Source: Cruorifilaria tuberocauda (Eukaryota; Nematoda; Chromadorea; Rhabditida; Onchocercidae). From it: a stretch of 64,000 nt of DNA. This document shows, piece after piece, positions 34,310 through 46,126 of this stretch. The first letter of the stretch is position 1. Each line of letters begins with the position of its first letter. The DNA is taken from positions 51,017 through 115,016 of the forward strand of contig JABVXU010000151.1 in assembly GCA_013365365.1 (NCBI GenBank), in the 5' to 3' direction. The position numbers and the translations under genes are program-made. The notes under the pieces are model-generated. The model ran no database searches and had not been told where the DNA came from. It was given only the letters and a program-made list of their open reading frames with translations.

Positions 34310-37285
34310 CTAATGATTGCCAGATTTAGAGAGCAGCATTTGCGCATTCTCATCGTTTGAAATACAGCCATAATCTTCAGTAACTGAAAACTGTCAAAAT
34401 GCAAGATTTAATAGACTAGAGAGAAAATAAAAGATTGAAAGATTTATCGAAAATTCATAATACCAATGCTAGTTAGCGGCAAGCAAAAAATTTAAGACAT
34501 ACTTCCGATTCTCTTCTACTGGTCTCAGAAGACTGGATGGACGATTTATTGAATATAAGCGACCCTATATGTTTTGCTGTGGGATAGCCTACCGGTTTCC
34601 TTTGGACTAAAATAGAAAAATAAACCCGAGACACTCACAAACCTCTGGTTTATACCTTAGTGCAGCAACATCTTTCTATTCCATCAAGGGAGTTCCGACC
34701 TATCCAAATGCTTTTTTTTGCCAAATTTTTATTTGTCAATTTTTCAAACTACATGACAAAAAATAACAAATACTCTATTCTCAATAATTTGATCTTTGGT
34801 CACGACATATTTTCCTAAAACAAATCGATTTAGATTAATCGCAATACAGTAAAAACAAAATATATTGAAATATGTTCATACATTACACCTACATTCAAAT
34901 ATATTCTTTATCGGCCCTAAATCCTACGTCTTTTGATTGAAATGGTCGATGATTGAATGATCCATCATAACTTTTATGCACAGCCTTTTTCAATCAATTA
35001 CTGTAAGGGAAATAAGGGAAATGAGGATTCAATAAAAACAAATCCTTTATTGTGACTAAATTCATAATTTAAACGCAATACAAAAAAACCTTTCTATAGC
35101 GATATACTCATAAATAGCATTCCTAATTCCACATTAAACGGACTTTTTTTCGTAGCCATTCTTCCATAAGAAAAAGATCAAAAATACGAATACCAATAGC
35201 TAGCATCATTTACAGAAATATTTGTAGGACATTGTTTACTCAATGGTTTTCAGTAACAGAGAAAGTTTAGTTATTATATTTGATATTATTAGAACGCGGA
35301 AATCAAGTTAGAAAATATTGTGTGATTGTCCTTCAAAAAATCTTGGATAGCGATCAAATTGAAAATACAAAAATCGAAAATACGCAAAAAATCTTTGCAT
35401 TCAATTAAAACATTAAAAGATAAACATACATTAAAACAATAAATAAAAATATAGAGCTATCAAAACGCCTTATTTCATTAAATTCCCATCTTCGTAATCA
35501 TCGTCATCGCGTTCCTCATCCTGAGCCCATTCGTCCCGCATTTCTGTACTTACACTAGTAAAAAGATAGTCCCATGTCCATGATACTTTCTCATCATTTA
35601 CCTCTTCTTCTAGACACAAAAATCGTAATAGAAACGATAAATCTGCAATAAAATCAATAATTCTAATTTTTCCCAACAGATCATTTTCTTTAAATCTCTG
35701 CAGTCTATCAAGGAGAAATAGTTTGGAAGCTTGACCCTTAACTTGCAAGACTGCAAAAAGAAAAATCATTTGTCTTAAAATGAAGTTACCTATGTCATCC
35801 AACTTCGATAGTGAGGTATTCCTCGTATTCGTAAAACCGAGCTGATACATTGTTGATATCTGATTAACGTTTATGTTTGGAGCATTGGCAACATCATGTA
35901 AAAACACAAAATCATATAATAGCATGCTTATGAACATCGCATCAAAACAAGTAAAGACTTACTTTTTCACAAATTATAACAAAAAATTTCATGTCAAGTA
36001 TATGTAACAAAAAAAAATGTTTGAAAAAACACCCAAAAATTTCAGCAAGAAAAAAACGAACCCCTTCGAAATAAGGTATCTGCGAGTTCTGAGAAATGAC
36101 ATGTTCTGAAATAGAAGGCTTTTGCTAATACATATTACAAATTACATATTACAAATGTAATAACTCTCCATATCTTAAGTCTAATTTAAATTGAAAAAAG
36201 TATTGCAACTGCTACCTAAATTTGTAGTAAAACAACCTTGCAACCCGAAAATTTCAGCAAGAAAAAAATATTAGAAATTTCCTTAACAACATGATCTGTG
36301 CAAAAATTATGTCTGTACTCACCATTTCCATAATTCGAAGTCTTGGATACAGCAATGTTTGCTCCTGTTCTGTTTTCACGTTTCGACCCAAGTTTAAAAT
36401 TTGCATGAGAACTTGGCCTTCGAAATAGTCCTAAACAGTACGGAGAAAAGAGTTTTGAAATCATTTAATTCAAAGCTCGGTGAGAACTCCTGTCAAAATG
36501 AAAGAAACTAGATAGAAAATAAAAGATCGAAATATCGTAATAAGCTGCTTTGCTTTCAAAACTACGCATTGCAATTAATAGTCATCGCATTTTTAGCTTC
36601 AACTATGTGAGATGCCAAGCTGATTCTATGTACTATTTCCCTCGAAAAACACACGAAAAAAAATGAATCAGACACTTCCATAAAAATTAAAATTAGCTGA
36701 TGAATGAACCTGTGAGAGGACGCTTGATAGTCTCTTTTAAGTCATGGCTGGAATCTTTGAGGAAAAAATTTTTGATAGCGGTTGTAGATGTATCTTTAAA
36801 GATGCTTCCCATTGGGCCTTTCCTAATATCACCATTTTCCCGTTCCTTTACACGCACATTCAAGACTAAACTGGAATCTGAAAACAATTTATTTTCAACC
36901 TGATGACATGAAATTTTTTGTTAAACCAGTACAACGGCGGCTTTTTAATTCCTTTTTTTGCGTGATCGACAAAAACAAAACTTTTCATGTACATAAAACA
37001 TGTATAATTATGCCCACCTTTATAGAAAAGATAGCAACACTTAATATATAGAACAAGCACGAACACAAAGTGATAACATTGGTGATAGCTTCTAAGTAAC
37101 TGAATTAAATGAGTGATATCTCGAACAAAATAATATATCCAAGGCACAGGGAACCACAGTAGCATACCAGTGGGATTATTGATGCCATCATTATGTTCAC
37201 CGGCCAATGTGACCAGCCGATCAGTGAAGCGACGACGTCCACGTCGAGTTCGTGGTTTACTGTCTATGCCAATGCTGACATCCAT
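34310..37285 (-). CDS. Hypothetical basic, probably disordered protein, five exons
   Basis: Exons 37285-37168, 36877-36710, 36430-36323, 34564-34503 and 34390-34310 join with all phases agreeing (1, 1, 1, 0) to give 178 residues. I do not recognise the family. It starts MDVSIGIDSKPRTRRGRRRF and continues TDRLVTLAGEHNDG. The middle is Lys/Ser/Thr-rich (KGPMGSIFKDTSTTAIKNFF). Exon 3 reads LFRRPSSHANFKLGSKRENR, then TGANIAVSK, faintly like the RPPGG.S.FSLG...NKMASNI pattern of Jupiter/HN1 microtubule-associated proteins, but too weak to name. The end is polar: SSETSRRESEFSVTEDYG. No signal peptide, membrane segment or coiled coil is evident; the RRGRRR cluster could be a nuclear signal. The third intron (about 1.76 kb) contains another ORF on the same strand. 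The acceptor for the last exon (TTGACAG) was chosen over a nearby TTTCAG for phase. Confidence 0.65.
35470..35937 (-). CDS. Hypothetical ORF nested in an intron of the preceding gene
   Basis: The ATG frame from 35937 is open for 155 codons to a TAA at 35470. Unknown family. It begins MFISMLLYDFVFLHDVANA, continues QVKGQASKLFLLDRLQRFK and RIIDFIADLSFLLRFLCLEE, and ends with an acidic tail (EWAQDEERDDDDYEDGNLMK). The interior stretch 35789-35751 has GTAACT at its start and TTTTTGCAG at its end, and is 39 bases long. It may be a minute in-frame intron, in which case the protein has 142 residues. It lies wholly inside intron 3 of the five-exon gene on the same strand, so it is either a nested gene or an alternative 3' end of that gene. 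Codon content and the acidic tail argue for coding. Confidence 0.45.
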   Translation of the reverse strand: MFISMLLYDFVFLHDVANAPNINVNQISTMYQLGFTNTRNTSLSKLDDIGNFILRQMIFLFAVLQVKGQASKLFLLDRLQRFKENDLLGKIRIIDFIADLSFLLRFLCLEEEVNDEKVSWTWDYLFTSVSTEMRDEWAQDEERDDDDYEDGNLMK

Positions 37286-37699
37286 TTTTCATATTTGAAC
37301 TCCTTTCCTTTCCATTCAAGCGTTATAAGAAAAATTGAATGAACGAGTATAAATCGCTTATAAAACAAATAATCGAATGAAATAGCTGTGACACTTAAAT
37401 CGATTTCGCATCAGTGCAAATACAGTATGATTCAGGATTTCGTATGAAGACAGTCAGGTAGTAAAGACTAAAGCAGGATTCGGTAAAAAAGAAACAATTG
37501 ACAATATTTCCCGAAGATAATAGAATGACAGAATTGAGTTCTCCACTCGTTCGACCTTGTACTAAGAGATATAACAAGCAGTTAAATCTCTTAACGCTTA
37601 TTTCCCTATTTTTCCCACATAACTTAGATATGAGATTTTATGCAACAGTTCTGGATGTGGCACACTGTTCCCTTTGTATGATTGCTATAAAATCATCGA

Positions 37700-38357
37700 A
37701 CATCTATTTTGCAGAACAAAGAAACAGACGCATGGCATCATGTGACTTCGAATTTTACTGTTTATAAGGATGAGACGACTGGTTGCACAACAAATCTCAC
37801 GCTAATAATGGGCCGCCACATCTTCTTGATGCGTAGTGAAATGGTTAGGATGCGAGGGTAGGTACAGGAAAGGGTGCAGAGAGGCAGGGGCAAGATGGGA
37901 AGAAGTATAAAAGGGCTATGAGAGGCGCAGTCAGAGCAGAGTGAGGGAGAAGTCCTGGACTGGACGGTTCGCTCTGATGGGATGGGTGGTGGGATAGATG
38001 GCAGGAGTGCTAGGCGGTGGATGCGTGCTGACATTTTGTACCGTACGGTACTGTACTGTACTGCTGTGCTGCAGTGCGGAGTACTGAATTGCCGTTCCGC
38101 TCCCTTGCACTGCAGAGTGGTTTCAGAACTGTAGAAGGGCGAGCATCGGAAATATGAACCCATAGTTCTATTTGTAGTGGTCTGTACTTAAGGTGGATGG
38201 GATGATAGTAATGCACGCATGCATACTCATCTGTGTCTTGCTGCTTGTTTACCTAGAAAACAGTAGGAAGCTGCAACGACAAAGGTGTTAGTAGCAGTAA
38301 GAACAAGAAACAGCGAGCAGTAGCGCGACGACTGTATCCGCAGCAAAGAAGCGCTGC
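37700..38357 (+). promoter_or_regulatory. GC-richer upstream region of MED26
   Basis: Base composition rises sharply over its AT-rich neighbours from about 37800 and stays high to about 39250. It contains the perfect 14-base palindrome GTACCGTACGGTAC (38038-38051), followed by repeated GTACT and CTGC motifs. Its position just before the MED26 start suggests promoter or 5' leader. Long open frames on both strands here (for example 37762-38163 minus) reflect few stop codons in GC-rich DNA. Confidence 0.45.
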
Positions 38358-41300
38358 ATGCAGCAGCAGCACTCGGCGGCGGCATCCAACAGCGGTTTAT
38401 CAGCAGCGGTACCAACAGTTGAACCCACAACAGTAACTGTCGTTGATCGCCTCAAGCATCAGCTTCTTCAGGCCTATGACAATGTAAGCACTGTTGTTCA
38501 ATGCTCTCCATCAGCCATACAATGCACCGATGCGGCATCGCAGCAGACGCTGCATGTAGCATACATACATTGCATGCTGTATTCTCAATATCCCCCTCAG
38601 CACTAGCATTTTCTACATAAGACAGTTTTGTTTGCCGTAGCTCCCTTAAAGGTGTAAGGGAAATTAATAGGCTGGTGTTAACGTAGAAATTGATGTGATA
38701 TCATGTTCTGCTACCTACCACCTGGAGACTATCAACCGCGGTAGGGCACGTTTTTGTCCAACACTGACGAGGATAACGAGAACAGAAGAGGGGAAGAGAA
38801 TGAAAGATGACGTGGAATTACTTGCAGGGCGACACAGAACAGGCCACGGAGGTGATCATCAAATTGGAGAAGTCCAATTTGACGAAGGAATTACTCGAGG
38901 TGAGGATATCAGTAAGTTTCACCAAAAATTGAGAGGTGAGGAGGATACTCTTAGAGAGTGGGCAGATGCTAGAGAGTGGCAGTTGGCAACCGTCGGAGAC
39001 AGTGAGTGGAGCAGCACTCCTCGGAGAGAACACCCATCCATTCTGGCCTCCCAGCAACCTGCCCGACTGACCCAACCCTTATACCGCTACCGCTGCATAC
39101 ACGCACTGAACTGAGTTCTGCTCTGCTCTCTTCTCGCACTGGTGGCACTCTCTTTTTCTCTCTCCTTATTTCTCTGGGGGTGGGGCCATCTCTCCTCTTC
39201 CTCTTTCGTCTCTCTCTCATCTCATCATTCTTTCAGAGAGCGATCAATGAACTATTTCTTTCGCATTCATTTAATAGACTAGAAATAGGGATAGAGTCTC
39301 CTTCTTTCTTCCCTCCCATCTATAGCTCTGCCTCATTAAGACTGCGTGGGAAAGGTAGAGAAAGAGGGAAGATGAGAGGCTAGGGAGTTGTCTTGCCGCT
39401 TCAGGAGAAGAGAGGAAATTGTGCCTTGATAGCCAGAGAATATGAGATTGGTTCGGTACATGGATCAATAGTAACAGTTATGGCTGGTTACTGCGTGCCT
39501 TACGATCGGGATGTGCAGGAAAGGGCATGTTACGTTGGTTAGTCGGGAAGTAAGATTTAATGACCTCGTTTATTCACAGAAATCCGAGGGAAGTTCCCTT
39601 TACAGCTTCAGTTGGTAGCGTTACCATGGAACTTGTGATTTGTATTTTGATATCATCCCTCCGGTGCCTTATTTCTATTCGGGTTTAATCGCAGTAAACA
39701 TCAGAAGCGTGGGTTGAGGTCACCCTATGCTACCATAAATCGAGCTCTCTCCAAACACTATAAAAAAGCGAGACAAGCAAATTTTCAAACTAAAGCACAA
39801 CATTCAAGTAAAGCTCTGCTAAGAGGCAGAAAGCAAGGAAGACGTTGGTGACTGCAGATGCAGATTGATTTAGTCGATCAGTTAATGTTGACATGTATCT
39901 CCTCATTCTCATCTTACTTTTTTCGATTGTTGTTTGTAGTGCTGGAAGGCGAGTGATTAACCTCTTGCAGTGATTTTGAATGGGAAAATGTCGCACGCTG
40001 ATCATACATGCATTGAGTACCTCACAACATTTCCTACTGTTCGCATTTCTTTGGACAATAAATATTATTCTTTGTCGACCTGGTTTTTTGTCAGTCAGCT
40101 AATACATGACTGAAATGTTTTTAGTGGAGTTCATATGATTACTGTTCACTTAAATAGAGCGGAGGGAATCAAATTACTGTTAGATATTAGGGTGATTTTG
40201 GTGTGGTCATAATTTGTGGTTTCCTCACTGTTTCATCAGTAATTGTATTGAATTCCAGTTTTCGGTTTAGGTGCAATCTAGCTTTCATTTGTTTATGTTT
40301 TATTTGCAAGTAAAAGACTTACGAATGTGCAGAACAAGTAGCGCGAAATATAGTTCCAAGAAAAAGTAGCGAGAACATATAACGAGCAAGGAGCTTGATT
40401 TATATAGCCGCACGGAGCAATCTTTTAAATTTCATTCATGGAAACTTATTTAAAGGAAAAAAAGAAAGAGAATATGCATATTTTTAATAAAATATCTGGA
40501 AGCACTTAATAAGACTAATGGAAATGATCTGATTATTAACTTTTGATGGGACATGTAGCCTATATGAATAAATTGTAAAATCTCCCATGGAAATGGATTC
40601 GAATGGAAAGCTGCAGTAACCGAGAAATGCGATGACGAATGTGTGCATGTAGCAAAGAGTATTCAAAAGATATGGTGCGACCTGAGTAAAACGATAAGTG
40701 TTGAGTGATTGAAACTATTAGAAAGGTGGTAAATGAAATGTTTTTGCATTGCTAATTTGATACGCTATGCGGCATGTCATTTACAGATGACGAGAATTGG
40801 TGCTGTAGTGAATGATATCCGGAAAAAAGTAGCTCATTCAGCACCCGAACTATCGAAACGATGTCGCTCACTGATCAAGTGTTGGCAGAAATTGGCGGAG
40901 CCGAGACCTACGTCTAGTGGTTCTTCTTCTGCCAATGGTACTCCCAGTTACGTTTCTCCCGTGATCAAGAAGGGTCTTACGCCGGGTACATCCGCTAGAG
41001 GTTCACGAGGTATTTCTGGTGGCTATTCACGCCTTACACCTGCTGGGAATTCTCGTTTAACACCTTTAAGCAGTTCAGTTCTGACGTCATCGGAAGGTTC
41101 AGGTGTGATTATTTTTCAATTTCTTATCAGTTATTGTCCTTTTAGTCACAATTATGCATAAGTACCGTAGGTGATATTCACCTCAAAACAGGTTCACGGA
41201 GTGCTGCTGCTTCATCAGTTATTTCAAATGGACGCGCGGTTACGCCTTACCAAAGATCCCGGCAAGAAATGTCAGCAGATACTACAGAATCTGGAATTAT

Positions 41301-42792
41301 TCGTGGACTGCGTGCAGTTGGTACTGATCTCACAACAAAAGCGGTTGAAGGTTCATTATCAGGTGGAGAAATTATTCGAAATGGGAAGAGAAAAGGTGAT
41401 TATACTGCAACCCCTGACATAGGTAAAGTTATTTAGAGTATTATTTTATGGTTTTTTTAAATATGAAGTTGTTAACGAAATATGCAATGTACCAATGATC
41501 ACAATAATGTTTTCAATATTAAGCTTCGCACGAAAGATTCAGATGCGATAAAGAATGCCTTTGTGATCTTGCAGGTATTACAAACGGGTTGAATGCTGCG
41601 AAGCGTCTACACCATACTTCTGCGTCGGTGTCTCCAACAACGCCATACCAATCTCTGCTTGCTGCTCGACGCGCTGATGTGAAGTCGACAAGTGAATTGG
41701 TTGCACAATTAACCGAGAATTTGCCAGGCTACCTGGCAATAAACATATCGCAAAATCAAGATTCCATCAGGAATGAGTGTAACGATAGCGTGGAACAAGC
41801 AAGTGTAGTACACGATACTTCACTTATTTCATGTTGTTTCAGACTGTCTACTAAATTTGAACAATAATGTATATCTAGAACAAAATTTGTCTTAAACTTG
41901 TTTTATGGTGTTATCGCGAAGAATTTTATGTTGAGGACTCCTCTATTTTACTGTTAATTTTCATTTAGCACAATCACATTCTATCTTTTAGACCGACGAA
42001 GTTTTAAGTTGACAGCATTTTTTCAGAATATGGCTCAAACATCCAGAATGCTCTTTACTCTTCAAACAGAAGCTTCCAAGAAAAAGGAAAAGCGCAGTCG
42101 TTCTAAAAAAGATAAAGAAAAAGAGGGGCAGATAATAGATCAATCCATTACAGAAAAGGATGTAGTAGTGGGTGGTGAAAAGTAAATTTTTTCTTGACTT
42201 TTCTTTGTAGACTTGTACACATAAATAGTTTTTGATGCACTTAATTGTAATCTCCGTATTCAATTCTCAATTGCATAAATAAAAAATCTTGATTATATGA
42301 ATGTATTACAGGAAGTCACAGTTTTCAGGACTTCGTCACCGGCAATAGCAAATGCAAAACCGGTATTGACATTCAGTATATCAAATAGTAATCCTTCTAC
42401 AAGTAAAATGGTGGTACCTACGCGTAACGGAAAATATGATTGGTATGCAATGCTTCCAAGTTTGGAGACATTGCGCAATCGCGAGCATTTCCGCTCCAAA
42501 CCGTCCAGTAATCAGCGAAAGTCATATATTATGGATGTAATGGGCAGGAAGGTAACTTTTTCAGAAATGAATTCTTTATATGTGATAAGATTGGCACAAA
42601 AATCTCTTATATAGCCCTTTTAGCTCAAGTTTTCACGAAGATTTAACTTTTAAGTAATAAGTTTCCATTCAGGTATTGGCCTTGCCGTATATTGATGTTG
42701 GTTTGCCAGATTTTTTGGAGTATCAGTTTCCAAAACCTGAAAGGTTCTACGCAGAAGAAAATTTCATGTACGGTGCTCCACGACCAAACTGA
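38358..42792 (+). CDS. MED26: Mediator of RNA polymerase II transcription subunit 26
   Basis: Mediator subunit that links the complex to elongation factors through its TFIIS-N domain. Eight exons join in phase: 38358-38483, 38828-38899, 40787-41102, 41192-41422, 41575-41802, 41992-42161, 42312-42551 and 42673-42792, giving about 500 residues. It starts MQQQHSAAASNSGLSAAVPT after CAG-rich leader. The TFIIS-N/LW domain spans exons 1-3: VDRLKHQLLQAYDN, then ATEVIIKLEKSNLTKELLE, then TRIGAVVNDIRKK, then CRSLIKCWQKLAEPRP. A Ser/Gly/Thr-rich linker with repeated SRLTP motifs follows, a Lys-rich segment (KKKEKRSRSKKDKEKEG), and the C-terminal block KYDWYAMLPSLE...VLALPYIDVGLPDFL, matching the YNWTQC...LPYVCLD end of animal MED26, which binds core Mediator. 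Two internal donors (41802, 42161) were picked for phase. Intron 2 (about 1.9 kb) is GC-richer and pyrimidine-rich. Confidence 0.87.
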
Positions 42793-44711
42793 TTCTCGTT
42801 TAAGTTTTTCACCTTAATTAATTAAGCAGTGTTTTCCATATCGTAAATCAGATCCCTATCGCCGTGCATATATTGTTGACTGCAGTCATTTTTTCTCACA
42901 AAGTAATTGATCTCATAAATATATTTTTTTAAATCTTAATCAGTCGTTGCTTTAGGATTCATCTTACATCTGCTTTTTCATGCGCCAAATGCAGTTTAAA
43001 TGCAGAAAAGGCATTTTACTGTTTTTTAAGAATTTGGCAAGTGCTTTAAATTCCATGTATTTATCCTGAAGCACCCTCCAGATGTTCTATTTGCACGATA
43101 CTTTTTCTTAAAAAAGAAGTCAATATAACGAAAGCTTTTCAGTGCCCGGACTGACTTTTCATTTGATGTTTGTACTTGTCTTTGCAGTTTTTCTTTTTTG
43201 CATTTCTGTATACACAATTTTGGAATAAGGATATTAAAACAAAGCAACTTTAGTCAAAGCTTAAAGTACAGGAATAACTTTTTAAATTTAAAAAATAAAG
43301 ATCTGGTAATACTGAAGTGAATAAATCTAGAGGGATTTTCCTTCTGTTGTTTTAAAAAAACGATTTAAAAATTCAAAGTCTGAGCTTTTTCTTCCTCTTT
43401 GAGAAGTAAAGGGAAAGTTAGGTATCATTTTTTTCATTGTTATTTTCCTGTTAACAACAGTCTCGTTCAGATCAGCCCAATCTTGACAGTTGAAAGTAGT
43501 GGACGCGAGCCAGAAATTATTGTAGTTGCCCATTTCTTATACGAAAGCACGTATTCAAAATGTCATTAGCATGTTAGCAGGTTATATAATATTCGTGACA
43601 GTTTGATCTTGATTTGGTTTTTTTTTCGAATTATATGTTTTTTGTGCCCCATTCACAGGTAATGATAGTGCCTTATTTAATTATTCAAAGATGTGAATTG
43701 AAGTTCTTTTTCTAATATTGTACTTTTTATCTAGTTCATTCCTGCTCTGTGGTTACTTGATTTCCCTTCTAATCTCTTTCCCTTCTCTGAAAAACAAACA
43801 TTCCGTATTTGACTTGCGTCCACGAACGGTTCTTGATTTTTAAATGTCTTTAATGTGTATGCTTTTTGTATATTTTATTTCAAATGGTAAATTCCTCAAC
43901 GTACATGTATTCTATATGTGGTGAGTAGTTCAGGACTATTGTAATGATTTGAGAAGATACCAAATACAGCGAACTTTCATTAGTTTACCTCAGATGCCGT
44001 TTCAGGATGTTACGTATTATATGAAGGGTTAGCAGGTCCAGTATTGAAATTGCCATGACTTCCAAGACATTTTATTCGCCGTATTAGTTCTGCATTAAAT
44101 CTTATAAACAAAGAAAATTATAAAGAAAAACGGTTTTCTTAAAATTTTGATTATGCTGTGATTTAAATTCATTTGAAACTGATGTCTGTTGCACAACAGC
44201 TCACTGTTTGTGTCTCCATCTGTCCCTGAATACTCGTTCTTTATCTCTTAATGTTGTTTGTTTATTTTGCATTCTGATTTTGCTCATTTTCAAAGCTATT
44301 ATACAGTATACGAATATTAACAAGCATATTAGTTTTGTTGTGCGAACAAAATAAGGTTCAAAGCAGGAAGTGAATTCTCATATATATCTTATCTCTTGTT
44401 CATTCATTTAATATTGGGAATACAAAATGCAATGAATCCAGGAAATGTTCCCTGGGTAAATGTAAATTCTGGGAGGCCGTTTATGGATTGCGCATATCGA
44501 TAGGAATACTAGCGCAGTGATTCAACATAAGCATGAATTGAAAAATTATAGGGAATGGAGTTTTAATTAAAAAGGCAGGCTTTAGGATTATCGAGAAATC
44601 AAGTTGAAGTGGACATTAGTGTGAATTTAATAGATCTTTTCCTTATTTACATATTTTACATACATGGGTGGTGAAGTGCTCTGAACTCGAGATGTATTGA
44701 AAGCGTTAACG
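42793..44711. other. Intergenic region, nothing recognised
   Basis: About 1.9 kb of AT-rich DNA after MED26. The short open frames here (43026-43247 and 43327-43533, minus) have no motifs or splice context. The distance argues against MED26 and the next gene sharing an operon. Confidence 0.55.
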
Positions 44712-45474
44712 ATGTTTCAGAATAGATTTTCGGTGTTACCCATTCTGATATCACAGCTGCTTGCCCTATTTTTTGTTTATGTTCTCTTAAATCTGGGTGA
44801 GAATGCAATATGGAGCGACAGTATTTACGACCCAATGAACGTTATCCAGTTCCACTGAATGAAAATTTCTGGATAAATATCGTATGCGCGAGCAACACCG
44901 GGCGAAGTGCTGCAGTTGCGCATGAGATGGATCAAACATATGCGTCGAATGTTGCCTTTGAAGTTGAGAAAGCTCTCCGAGAGAACAAAGAAAATATCGA
45001 TAGTGCTATTATGAGACAGGTCTTCTTTTTGAATTTTAAAGTGATCGAAGGTGGTATTAATTAGGGTAAGCGGGTGGCTGAGTTCCATCTGCTCGGGGAG
45101 TTATATCTTACCTCTTATAAGATGATGTTTACAATTTGTATTTATTGGAGAGGCCTTTTCACGTATCTGATCATGTATTGATAATCTTTTATTATATACC
45201 AATAATAATTTGAGAAATGAATTTAAATATTCTTCGAAATTATTTAAACGAGTCGACAGGGCTACAAATAATTGTTTTTTTAATGTGTAGATTTGCAGTA
45301 TAACGAATAAATCTTTAGATGTTATAGATAGCACCTTCAGCGGTAAATATTACGGGAATTCAGTACGAAAATTTGATAAGCTTGAGTTTCGATCAGGATG
45401 AATTGATTAGACAGGAAGAAAATAGACGGAGACGAACACGTGAAAAAATCATCAATGCCGCACTCAGAAGATGA
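44712..45474 (+). CDS. Small membrane-anchored or secreted protein, unknown family
   Basis: Three exons, 44712-44796, 44850-45019 and 45328-45474, join in phase to give 133 residues. The first intron is only 53 bases (GTGAGA to TTATCCAG). Exon 1 is a strong N-terminal hydrophobic segment (RFSVLPILISQLLALFFVYV), so the product is a secretory or type II membrane protein. The rest is VPLNENFWINIVCASNTGRS, AAVAHEMDQTYASNVAFEVE, KALRENKENIDSAIMRQ, IAPSAVNITGIQYENLISLS and a highly charged tail (RQEENRRRRTREKIINAALR). No family is recognised. A shorter reading starting at 44810 without the hydrophobic exon is also possible. A polyadenylation signal AATAAA at 45598 fits the 3' end. It sits between two Mediator genes on the same strand and may share an operon with MED8. 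Confidence 0.6.
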
Positions 45475-45619
45475 AAAGAGTGATGACATGTTATGCATCG
45501 TCGTATTAATTTTTGCTGTTTACATTTCCATTAATCACAGCTTAATGGAATGGGCTCTAATTATTCAGTTATTAAATAGCCAGATTTGTCATTCTGAAAT
45601 AAATATTTTAATGTGAATC

Positions 45620-45703
45620 ATGTCTCACTGGAATCGAGGCGGTATTAATAAGAGAGAGGAAATTGCTGAGGAAAAACAGATTGAAAAAGGTACTAACTTT
45701 TAG
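45620..45703 (+). other. Micro-ORF, possible alternative first exon
   Basis: ATG frame of 27 residues, MSHWNRGGINKREEIAEEKQ, with a possible donor (AAAAG|GTACT) near 45690. It lies between the small membrane-protein gene and MED8. Joined to the first MED8 exon it gives an immediate stop, so its use is unproven. Confidence 0.25.
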
Positions 45704-46126
45704 TTGATAATTTTTCGCTATTGAAAAGAACAAATTTCATCAAAAAATATTGAGGTAAGATTTTAATGAAGTTTGCATTTTAAACTTACGGTGAAGTTAC
45801 TCATGCATTTGTATGTTGAAGGATGCTATTCTCGCTTGATTTTTCTTCACCATATATATTTCATACATTGCAAAAATTTTTTGGAAATTGATAACGAGTT
45901 TAAATCATAATGAAATTCTGGAAATGTCCATATAAAAGCATAATTTTCAACAAATATCCTCTAACCGTTTTCAAACCCTCTTTGCATTATATCACGGTTC
46001 CGGGAAGATCGGATTTGTATCTATATTTTGTAAGATATCAGCGTTTTTAAAATTTTCACTGACTCGTCGATGATATGAGGTTTTGGTTGCTTGTCAAAAA
46101 ATGATTAGTGATCAGTCAATTACAGA

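Noticed and set aside
36120..36165. ACATATTACAAAT repeated twice
   Set aside because: A short AT-rich duplication with no wider structure, ordinary for this DNA.
37762..39383. Several long ORFs on both strands around 37.8-39.4 kb
   Set aside because: They overlap each other on both strands in the GC-rich MED26 leader and intron 2, where stops are rare, and show repeats such as Ser/Arg or Pro/Thr runs rather than domains.
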